From assembly GCA_030617005.1 (NCBI GenBank), contig JAUWWH010000052.1, forward strand, positions 1 through 6,584: DNA of 6,584 nucleotides, given 5' to 3'. Below are positions 1 to 5,544 of this stretch, one piece after another. How positions within the stretch are numbered: the first letter of the stretch is position 1; every line of letters begins with the position of its first letter. The notes under the pieces were generated by a model, which did not search any database, had not been told where the DNA came from, and saw only the letters and a list, made by a program, of their open reading frames with translations. Source of the DNA: Candidatus Bathyarchaeota archaeon (GTDB taxonomy: Archaea; Thermoproteota; Bathyarchaeia; RBG-16-48-13; GCA-020355125). The translations under genes were made by a program, and so were the position numbers.

Positions 1-72
1 CATATCGGCCAGCAATATATATTGAATAGCCAATTGTGGAAGATCACTCAATTCTGAATTATCAACACTCAA
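1..72 (-). CDS. Possible N-terminal end of a downstream gene, running off the left edge
   Basis: A minus-strand frame stays open for 24 codons from a TTG at 72-70 to the window edge. The TTG overlaps the TGA stop of the PKD protein (71-69) by two bases, the tight overlap often seen inside operons. The peptide begins (M)SVDNSELSDLPQLAIQYI and looks like plausible soluble, helical protein. Against it, no Shine-Dalgarno sequence is visible upstream, the start codon is weak, and 24 open codons can arise by chance. The last codon in the window (3-1) is also an ATG, so the true start could lie there. I recognise no family. Confidence 0.3.
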   Translation of the reverse strand, partial: MSVDNSELSDLPQLAIQYILLADM

Positions 73-2594
73 TGCAGATAAAATCGTTTTTTTCTATATA
101 ATACCATTACGATAACAAGAACAAAAGTGATAGTTATTCCACAAATTCCAATCGTGTATTTCGAAAATATTACACTAACTTGTACAGTTTTTGGTGCTGA
201 TAAGACTGTTGTTTTAGAGGTTGAATATCCAAAACTTGTGACTTTAATTTGATATTCTCCCTCTGGTATTTCAAGGAAAGTAATCTTTCCACCTATATCT
301 GTAAATCCTGAAGTGTACAAATCATTTTCATTTGAATGAAGCTGTACTTCAATATTTGATATTGGCAGTTCAAGAAGATCCCTTAATTCAATTGTCAGAT
401 TATACATTTTTGAAAAGACTTCAATTTTTTTTTCTCTTATATCTATCTTCCCTTCATCATCTATTACTGAAAAATTAACAAAATACGTTCCTATCTTTCC
501 ATAAACATGATTTGGATTGTAATGTGTAGAATTATCTCCATCTCCAAAATCCCAAGAATATTTGAGCATTTTCCCTTCAGGATCTAATGAGTTATCTATG
601 AATTCAACAATTTCTCCCTTTTTCGGTTTCAATGGATTAATTGTAAATTCTGCGATAGGTGGAAGATTTTTTACCTTTACAATCAGTGAAGTTGAATGAC
701 TGTATCCATCATTATCCATAACTGTCAATTTCACAGTGTAAGACCCTTTATCTGAATAATAGTGCGTTGGTTTCATATTACCTGTTGTGTAACCATCTCC
801 CAAGTTCCAATATTGTGATATGATTTTTCCATCCGGATCATACGACGTATCATAGAATGTTACTAAATCTAAAATCGTGAATTCATTGGGAGAATAGGAG
901 AAAGACGATATTGGAGGTATATTTATCAATAAAGGATTATTGAGGATATCATTGATGTATGCCTGATACCGTTCGTAAGATGCATCATTTTCATCCCAGA
1001 ATATCCATACAGCTAACATCCTGTTTTGCCATAGATTATTAGGTTTGAATACATAGTTAAGCTTCTTCTTCATCAGAATAACCCATTCATCTGAAGTCAG
1101 AGCATTCCAGTAACCTGTTACAACTATTTGATTTTCAAAATTAAATCCATATAAAGCCAGATTTAAAGTGGAGTATATCTCTGTTACCACTCCTATTTTC
1201 AACCTATTAGTTAGTTCAGTTAATCCTGCGTCAATAACACTTTGTAAGAACGGTTCATCAATCCATATGTAATATTTTGTTTTTAGTTGTTCAGGGAGAG
1301 AATTATAGAAATTCTCAATCTCAGATAAATTTACAGGTTTATTTTCCCAACCATACCATATTCCTATCGCAAGTGTAGATGTCTGATTGAGTAGGAACTT
1401 CATGTTGTATATAGTTAAGTTATATGTTAAACTTCCTATTTGTAAGTAATACTCTTCAGATTCATATTTTTCCTTTGAAAAGAAGACATATAATATTTTT
1501 ATATCCTTCTCATCTGCCCAAGTGTTCATCTGTTTAAGGTTATAGTAAAAAAGATCTGTATCATCTAGTGGTAAAATTAAAATGATAAAATTGTATTTTT
1601 CACTTATAATATTAAAATCATTAATTATGAATTCTTTATAATTTGTAACATTTGAATAAGCATAGAAATAAATCCTGTCACTGTAAGTACTATTCCAATA
1701 CGGTGTAGAAGCCTCATGTGGAAGTATATACGCAATACCTGAATCATCTTTATTAAAATATGTAAGTCCATTCGTTAGGTCTAAGTTATACTCGAAAAAT
1801 CTATTCAAGATGAATTCAGTTATATATATTGTTCTATCTAATGCTTCAAGTTGATATCCTGCAGTAGCTCCAATCTTTACAAAGAATCCACTACCTACAC
1901 CTATTAATCCCGGATCAATGACTTTCATACCGCGTACATAAGCATAACCGTAGATTTCATAATAAAATCCTTGTAGGAGCTCTTCACTAAACGGTCTTCG
2001 AGTTTGAAATGTTTTTGAGCTTGGAATATTTTTAGTTCCTAACTGAGATATTGACACATTAGCATTTTCAATTACAGTCACAGTCTTTCCAAATGGTACA
2101 TTTTCCATTCCTATCTTATGTTTTAACGTCCCATTCTTGTAACCGATGTACCAAAATTCCCACCCCCCATTCCATATTATTTTTGCCCCATTTTGCAACC
2201 ATTTAATGAGAGAAGAAGAGGAAGAACCATCCCATACTGTATCAGGAATTACATCTTGTGAGAAGATGAGTATTGATCTATTTGGATCTTCGTTCAGAGT
2301 GATTTCTCTCAATTCATCGGCATTAATAATCGCATAATTGATGTGAAACTTGCTGAAAATATGCTCCATATATTGGAGCATAATAGATGCTGCGTTTGAA
2401 CCAAACCAAGCATAGGGGTATCTTGGGTCATTATAAATGAATACTTTATAGTTAATTTCAGTGTTTATATTCTGAGATGAAGCAAAAATTAATGACGGAG
2501 TGCAAAATACACTAATTAAGGTTAACTGAAATACAAATATTTGAAGTGTATGTATTAATTTAACCTTTTTTTTTCTTTTAATCCCTCTTTTCAA
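69..2594 (-). CDS. Secreted, membrane-anchored PKD-domain surface protein (841 codons)
   Basis: This is probably a cell-surface protein. Residues 1-12 are strongly basic and about 13-38 are hydrophobic, forming a signal peptide or anchor. Residues about 48-270 alternate beta and alpha (ILIFSQDV, then a loop, then KWLQNGAKIIWNGGWEFW), resembling the Rossmann-like fold of type-1 glutamine-amidotransferase-like domains; this is inference. Residues about 275-558 are rich in aromatic residues and could be a barrel-like, possibly carbohydrate-active domain (YYIWIDEP at 441-448), but I recognise no catalytic motif. Two PKD beta-sandwiches follow at about 560-643 (YWNLGDG) and 645-728 (YSWDFGDG). Residues 730-810 look like a carboxypeptidase-regulatory-type beta-sandwich. 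A transmembrane helix spans about 813-833, followed by the basic tail YRKKRFYLH. Many N-x-S/T sequons suit glycosylation. The start is a TTG at 2594; the in-frame region just upstream offers no better choice. The stop is TGA. Family assignment beyond PKD is uncertain. Confidence 0.85.
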   Translation of the reverse strand: MKRGIKRKKKVKLIHTLQIFVFQLTLISVFCTPSLIFASSQNINTEINYKVFIYNDPRYPYAWFGSNAASIMLQYMEHIFSKFHINYAIINADELREITLNEDPNRSILIFSQDVIPDTVWDGSSSSSLIKWLQNGAKIIWNGGWEFWYIGYKNGTLKHKIGMENVPFGKTVTVIENANVSISQLGTKNIPSSKTFQTRRPFSEELLQGFYYEIYGYAYVRGMKVIDPGLIGVGSGFFVKIGATAGYQLEALDRTIYITEFILNRFFEYNLDLTNGLTYFNKDDSGIAYILPHEASTPYWNSTYSDRIYFYAYSNVTNYKEFIINDFNIISEKYNFIILILPLDDTDLFYYNLKQMNTWADEKDIKILYVFFSKEKYESEEYYLQIGSLTYNLTIYNMKFLLNQTSTLAIGIWYGWENKPVNLSEIENFYNSLPEQLKTKYYIWIDEPFLQSVIDAGLTELTNRLKIGVVTEIYSTLNLALYGFNFENQIVVTGYWNALTSDEWVILMKKKLNYVFKPNNLWQNRMLAVWIFWDENDASYERYQAYINDILNNPLLINIPPISSFSYSPNEFTILDLVTFYDTSYDPDGKIISQYWNLGDGYTTGNMKPTHYYSDKGSYTVKLTVMDNDGYSHSTSLIVKVKNLPPIAEFTINPLKPKKGEIVEFIDNSLDPEGKMLKYSWDFGDGDNSTHYNPNHVYGKIGTYFVNFSVIDDEGKIDIREKKIEVFSKMYNLTIELRDLLELPISNIEVQLHSNENDLYTSGFTDIGGKITFLEIPEGEYQIKVTSFGYSTSKTTVLSAPKTVQVSVIFSKYTIGICGITITFVLVIVMVLYRKKRFYLH

Positions 2595-2605
2595 TTCATT
2601 AAAAA

Positions 2606-2628
2606 CCTCTCATCTTTTCTTAAAGATG
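2606..2628 (-). promoter_or_regulatory. Leader hairpin abutting the ribosome binding site of the PKD gene
   Basis: On the minus strand, CATCTTT (2628-2622) and AAAGATG (2617-2611) are perfect inverted repeats around a four-base loop. The last base of the hairpin is the first G of GAGAGG (2611-2606), the only Shine-Dalgarno-like sequence here. The motif lies 6 nt before an ATG (2599-2597) that is closed by TGA two codons later. It lies 11 nt before the TTG (2594) that opens the long frame. The stem is short and AT-rich, so a role in folding control is speculative. A U5 run follows it, so it could also act as a weak terminator for the gene upstream. Confidence 0.4.
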
Positions 2629-2689
2629 ACATAAAATTTCAACGAAATAATAGTTATGTGTAAGACAACATCTCACCAATAAACGATCA

Positions 2690-2698
2690 TTATATAGA
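2690..2698 (-). promoter_or_regulatory. Candidate TATA box for the PKD gene
   Basis: The minus strand reads CTATATAATG here. At the usual archaeal spacing, transcription would start near 2670, leaving a leader of about 75 nt that contains the hairpin and ribosome binding site. The gap to the membrane-protein gene upstream (2595-2707) holds no long T-run, so readthrough from that gene is equally possible. Confidence 0.4.
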
Positions 2699-2707
2699 TG
2701 CTTCTTT

Positions 2708-3070
2708 TCATGATTCTGTCTTTTTTGATTTTTCATACTTCCTCACTACTGATATACTCATCAGAGCTACTCCTTGAACTATAAAATAAATGAAAACTAA
2801 ATACACAACCGGTGTAATTTTTTTGAATGAACTAATATTACTTAATAACAGATCTTTAGTATTTTTTATCTGCTCTGTCAGTACATTTACTTCTTCAGCA
2901 ATTTGTCTTAATATAGAACTAAACGCTGCTTGAAAATATTCAATCTCCACATCTACTGATGATAAACCCGATGTTATCTCCGTAATGTTACTTTTTGTCG
3001 TTTGTAACGAAGGTATAATCACATCTATTAATAGATGTAGTTTATTAATTACATCTCCCATTTCACTCAT
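2708..3070 (-). CDS. C-terminal half of a split membrane protein (coil plus tail anchor)
   Basis: As a separate frame this encodes 120 aa, MSEMGDVINK to KKTES, ending in TGA. Residues 1-85 are helical with regularly spaced hydrophobic residues, suggesting a coiled coil. About 87-108 (VVYLVFIYFIVQGVALMSISVV) form a transmembrane helix, followed by a basic tail (RKYEKSKK). By the positive-inside rule the tail is cytoplasmic and the coil external, yet this half has no signal sequence to export the coil. It lies in the same frame as the gene just upstream (3104-3448), separated only by one TGA and 11 sense codons, and its ATG has no Shine-Dalgarno. I therefore read it as the second half of one 246-residue protein whose ends are both membrane helices. 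A separate small gene is the less likely alternative. No family recognised. Confidence 0.6.
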   Translation of the reverse strand: MSEMGDVINKLHLLIDVIIPSLQTTKSNITEITSGLSSVDVEIEYFQAAFSSILRQIAEEVNVLTEQIKNTKDLLLSNISSFKKITPVVYLVFIYFIVQGVALMSISVVRKYEKSKKTES

Positions 3071-3103
3071 TACTTCAGGAGAGTCCCAAAGTATACTAAA
3101 ATC

Positions 3104-3106
3104 TCA
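3104..3106 (-). other. In-frame TGA interrupting the two-helix membrane protein
   Basis: Reading 3448 to 2708 as one frame gives 114 sense codons, this TGA, then 131 more sense codons (DFSILWDSPEV leading into MSEMGD) before the terminal TGA at 2710-2708. There is no frame change across it. TGG codes tryptophan nearby, eight codons after the stop counting inclusively, so a general TGA=Trp code is not needed. A single C-to-T change from CGA or G-to-A from TGG would create it. Confidence 0.65.
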
Positions 3107-3448
3107 GAACATCTCGGCTTGACGATAGAAGCTATTAGAGATGTCCATCATCTGTTCAACTGAAACATTTAAGACATTAATAATACTAGCGAGTGTTTCA
3201 TTCGTGTTTACTATTAATTCATGTGGGAAAATCATGGAGTCAATCATTGATGATATGTTCTCTAATAGTATCACCGTCTCATCTAGAACAATCAACTCGA
3301 AGGAATTAACTTTATTTTCGATTGTTTCGATTTGGGAAGGTATGTCAAATATGTGATATAAACTTAGTACCCCTACTCCAATTCCTAAATTCATTAAGCC
3401 AGCGATTAGAATAATTATTGTTGTGATTCGGAGAATATTATTCTTCAT
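3104..3448 (-). CDS. N-terminal half of a split membrane protein (signal anchor plus coil)
   Basis: This frame encodes 114 aa, MKNNILRITT to YRQAEMF, ending in TGA. Residues about 7-32 are a hydrophobic segment after a basic start (K2, R7), giving an N-in, C-out signal anchor. The rest (about 36-114) is helical with hydrophobic residues at heptad-like spacing (IETIENKVNSFELIVLDETV, then further repeats) and a few N-x-S/T sequons, so it is probably an external coil. The same frame continues after the TGA into the coil-plus-anchor half at 2708-3070, and together they make a symmetrical protein with a helix at each end. Upstream, leuD ends 155 nt away behind a strong terminator, so this gene has its own promoter. 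A TATA-like box about 30 nt before the ATG suggests an almost leaderless message. I recognise no family or function. Confidence 0.65.
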   Translation of the reverse strand: MKNNILRITTIIILIAGLMNLGIGVGVLSLYHIFDIPSQIETIENKVNSFELIVLDETVILLENISSMIDSMIFPHELIVNTNETLASIINVLNVSVEQMMDISNSFYRQAEMF

Positions 3449-3470
3449 TAGCTATCAACTCGATATTGGA

Positions 3471-3486
3471 ATATTTATTTATTTTA
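3471..3486 (-). promoter_or_regulatory. Candidate TATA box for the two-part membrane protein
   Basis: The minus strand reads AAATAAATAAATAT here, about 25-35 nt before the ATG at 3448. This spacing would put the transcript start within a few bases of the start codon. The absence of any Shine-Dalgarno sequence before the ATG agrees with leaderless translation. Confidence 0.45.
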
Positions 3487-3543
3487 TGAACTCTAAATGC
3501 ATAAATCATTGATTTTTAATATATACTAGGAGTTAGCATCGTG

Positions 3544-3602
3544 CAAAATCAGCAAAAAAATTAAAAATAGAAATCTAAAAAAATATTTTTTTTAAAAAAA
3601 TA
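3544..3602 (-). terminator. Poly-U terminator after leuD
   Basis: Directly after the TAA at 3606-3604, the minus strand runs through several T-tracts of 7, 7, 5, 7 and 4 bases within about 60 nt. Repeated U-runs without a GC-rich stem are the standard archaeal intrinsic terminator. Its position right behind the distal stop, rather than behind the TAG at 3849-3847, supports the full-length leuD reading. Confidence 0.75.
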
Positions 3603-3603
3603 C

Positions 3604-4104
3604 TTAGACTAGTTTCAAGTCTCCAGGTTTCTTAACGTACGGTATCAATCCTCCTTCTTCTAGAATAGTTTTCATTAGAATTGGTAGTGGTTGATAATTC
3701 ACCTTGGTGTCTTTTGTGATATTGTAGAGTATTCCCCTTTCTAGATCAACTTCCAATGTATCCCCCTCATCGATTTGATCGGTGTTGCAGCTTACAACTG
3801 GAAGACCTACATTAATAGCATTTCTATAAAAAATTCTAGCAAAGGACTATGCAATTACAGCACTTACTCCTGATAATTTTATGACTATTGCCGCGTGTTC
3901 TCTACTTGAACCGAGACCAAAATTCTTACCAGCAACTATGAAATCACCCTTCTTCACCTTCGATGAAAATGTGGGATCTGCGTCTTCCATTGTATGCTTT
4001 GCCAATTCAGAAAGATTGGATCTGAGGTGGTAATAGCGACCAGGAGTTATTAGATCAGTACTGATACTGTCACCAAATTTCCAAACTTGCCCTCTAAGAA
4101 CCAT
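3604..4104 (-). CDS. leuD: Isopropylmalate/homoaconitate dehydratase small subunit, with in-frame TAG at codon 86
   Basis: This is the swivel-domain subunit that pairs with the large subunit upstream to move water across a 2-hydroxyacid such as isopropylmalate. The frame is 166 codons plus TAA, normal for archaeal small subunits. Conserved parts are GDSISTDLITPGRY (11-24), the substrate-loop region YYHLRSN (24-30) and GKNFGLGSSREHA (59-71), which supplies active-site Ser/Arg in this superfamily. Codon 86 is TAG (3849-3847). If it ends translation, the product is only 85 aa and lacks SFARIFYRNAINVGLP (87-102) and the rest of the domain, including the EEGGLIPY segment near the end. The frame after the TAG is undisturbed and highly conserved, and the first in-frame ATG after it lies far downstream, so restart would not rescue it. 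Archaeal relatives I remember carry K or E at this place, so UAG may be read as pyrrolysine or another residue. It starts one base after the leuC stop. LeuD, homoaconitase and dimethylmalate dehydratase small subunits are hard to separate by eye. Confidence 0.85.
3847..3849 (-). other. In-frame TAG (amber) codon within leuD, candidate recoded codon
   Basis: The codon lies between VSAVIA and SFARIFYRN, two blocks that are contiguous in archaeal LeuD and HacB proteins with a single K or E between them. Thus TAG replaces exactly one residue and nothing is inserted or lost. AAG and GAG are each one base change away. The other clear stops in this window are TAA or TGA, never TAG. Confidence 0.7.
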
Positions 4105-4105
4105 A

Positions 4106-5362
4106 TTACATCGTCCTCGGGTCAGTTATTTCGCCCATAATTGCTGTAGATGCCGCAGTTGCCGGAGAAGAGAGATAAATGTATCCTTCAGGGTTCCCCA
4201 TTCTACCTTTAAAATTACGATTCTGGGTTGAAAGGCAAGTTTCTCCATTTCCTAGAATTCCCTGATGCACACCTACACAAGGACCGCAGCTAGGAGCCAT
4301 AATCACTCCCCCTGCTTCAATGAAGGTCTCAATAATCCCTTCTCTTATTGCTTCCATGTACGTTTTGGGGGAAGAAGGTACTATTATTAGTCTTGTATTT
4401 TTATACTTCTTTTCCCCTTTAATTATTTTAGCAGCTATCCGGAGATCATCAATCCTACCATTCGTACAAGTGCCAATGTAAACTTGATCTACCTTTACGC
4501 CTTTGACTTCATCGACTGCCTTAACATTATCAACAGTGTCTGGACAAGCCACCATTGGTGATAATTTAGAAACATCGATTCCTATGTTTCTCTCATACTT
4601 AGCGTTCTCATCAGGATATATCTCCCTAAAACTTTCTTCCCGTCCATGTCTTTGTAGATACATCTTCGTCTTATTATCAGCGGAGAATAACCCACATTTA
4701 GCTCCTGCTTCAACTGCCATATTCGCTAAAGTCATCCTCTCGGAAATTTCCATCACCTTGGTATTGTTTCCTGAAAATTCTAAGGATTTATAAGTTGCAC
4801 CATTTGCACCAATCTCTCCTATTATGAAAAGCATTAAATCTTTTGCGTAAACCATCTTATTAAAAATCCCGTCCACTTGAATCTTGAAGGTCTCTGGAAC
4901 TCTGAACCATGTCTTACCAAGAGCCATGGCTACCGCTATATCTGTTGAGCCCATTCCAGTTGCAAAGGCTCCAAGGGCTCCTGCAGTACATGTATGGGAG
5001 TCAGCTCCCACAACTATGTCTCCTGGTTTAGCATAAGACTCAGATATTATCTGATGACATACACCACAACCCACATCATTTAATATGATACCAGTTTTTT
5101 TCGCGAATGATCGCATAAGTAAATGAGTGTTGGAAAGTTCTCTTCTTGGGCTAGGAGATGCATGATCCATGAACAAGATAGTTTTATTTGGTTTGGCAAC
5201 ATTCTCTATTCCAAGTCTTTTAATTTGTTCTATAGCCAGTGGTCCTGTTCCGTCATGGGCAAAACAAATATCAACTTCACAAATTACAAAGTCATTCGCC
5301 TTAACATCTTTTAAAGTATGTTCATTCAATATCTTTTCTGCTAAAGTCTTCCCTTTAACCAT
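4106..5362 (-). CDS. leuC: Isopropylmalate/homoaconitate dehydratase large subunit
   Basis: This is the [4Fe-4S] catalytic subunit of an aconitase-family hydro-lyase, cytosolic, used in leucine synthesis or a related 2-oxoacid pathway. At 418 aa it has the length of the archaeal LeuC/HacA type rather than the roughly 465-residue bacterial LeuC. Visible motifs are MDHASPSPR (65-73), GCGVCHQ (98-104), VGADSHTCTAGALGAFATG (118-136), GTCTNGR (297-303), APSCGPCVGVHQG (356-368) and NFKGRMGNP (383-391). The cluster ligands are C299, C359 and C362, all present. The ATG at 5362 is well supported: GAGGAG (5373-5368) lies 5 nt upstream. The stop is TAA and leuD begins one base later, so both subunits come from one message. 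No leuA or leuB lies nearby, so isopropylmalate, homocitrate, citramalate and dimethylmalate-type substrates all stay possible. Confidence 0.95.
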   Translation of the reverse strand: MVKGKTLAEKILNEHTLKDVKANDFVICEVDICFAHDGTGPLAIEQIKRLGIENVAKPNKTILFMDHASPSPRRELSNTHLLMRSFAKKTGIILNDVGCGVCHQIISESYAKPGDIVVGADSHTCTAGALGAFATGMGSTDIAVAMALGKTWFRVPETFKIQVDGIFNKMVYAKDLMLFIIGEIGANGATYKSLEFSGNNTKVMEISERMTLANMAVEAGAKCGLFSADNKTKMYLQRHGREESFREIYPDENAKYERNIGIDVSKLSPMVACPDTVDNVKAVDEVKGVKVDQVYIGTCTNGRIDDLRIAAKIIKGEKKYKNTRLIIVPSSPKTYMEAIREGIIETFIEAGGVIMAPSCGPCVGVHQGILGNGETCLSTQNRNFKGRMGNPEGYIYLSSPATAASTAIMGEITDPRTM

Positions 5363-5367
5363 TCAGA

Positions 5368-5373
5368 CTCCTC
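5368..5373 (-). promoter_or_regulatory. Shine-Dalgarno site of leuC
   Basis: GAGGAG on the minus strand, 5 nt before the ATG at 5362-5360. It is the best ribosome binding site in the window and fixes the leuC start. Confidence 0.75.
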
Positions 5374-5419
5374 AAGGCAATATTTTATTCCATTAGCTCC
5401 TTTTCAATTTTTTGTATCT

Positions 5420-5447
5420 TTATATTCAATATAACATTCAATATAAA
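5420..5447 (-). promoter_or_regulatory. Palindrome and tandem repeat in the leuC leader, candidate operator/promoter
   Basis: TTATATTCAATATAA (5420-5434) is a perfect palindrome with 7-base arms around a C. Its right part is repeated directly: ATTCAATATAAC (5424-5435) and ATTCAATATAAA (5436-5447) match at 11 of 12 positions with a 12-bp period. The block lies 58-85 bp before the leuC start and itself contains TATA-like sequence on the minus strand. A regulator bound here would compete with TBP. The block is AT-only except for single G/C positions, so chance is not excluded. Confidence 0.4.
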
Positions 5448-5486
5448 AAATGTAAGCCAATGTACCAAGAATGTCTTCATGAACAT

Positions 5487-5505
5487 ATATACAATGATAT
5501 ACAAT
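5487..5505. repeat. Short direct repeat ATATACAAT x2 upstream of leuC
   Basis: ATATACAAT occurs at 5487-5495 and again at 5497-5505, a 10-bp period or about one helical turn. On the minus strand this gives TTGTATATATG and TTGTATATC, both acceptable TATA-like elements, so this could be the upstream leuC promoter with a leader of roughly 100 nt. The rest of the 5363-5544 gap is AT-rich with no gene. A lone T5 run (5518-5514, minus) is the only terminator-like signal after the HAD gene. Confidence 0.3.
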
Positions 5506-5544
5506 TTCCAGAGAAAAACGGAGATGATATAGTAATAGAGTAGT

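Noticed and set aside
2146..2337. Plus-strand open frame opposite the PKD gene
   Set aside because: It lies fully antisense to a well-supported gene, is short, and its peptide shows no protein-like pattern.
3104..3106. Selenocysteine at the in-frame TGA of the membrane protein
   Set aside because: The flanking sequence is ordinary coil without a redox motif. I saw no convincing SECIS-like stem, and the TGA would more simply come from CGA or TGG.
3141..3356. Plus-strand 71-codon frame opposite the first membrane-protein half
   Set aside because: It is antisense to a frame with clear signal-anchor and coil features and has no ribosome binding site of its own.
3604..4104. Frameshift or pseudogene decay as the reason leuD breaks at 85 aa
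   Set aside because: The reading frame is the same before and after the TAG, and conserved sequence resumes at the very next codon, so it is a single-codon substitution with no other visible damage.
4503..4793. Plus-strand 96-codon frame opposite leuC
   Set aside because: It is antisense to the conserved middle of leuC, and Ser/Leu-rich shadow composition is expected there.
5123..5396. Overlapping plus-strand frames opposite the 5' end of leuC
   Set aside because: Both are shadows of the strongly conserved leuC N-terminus.
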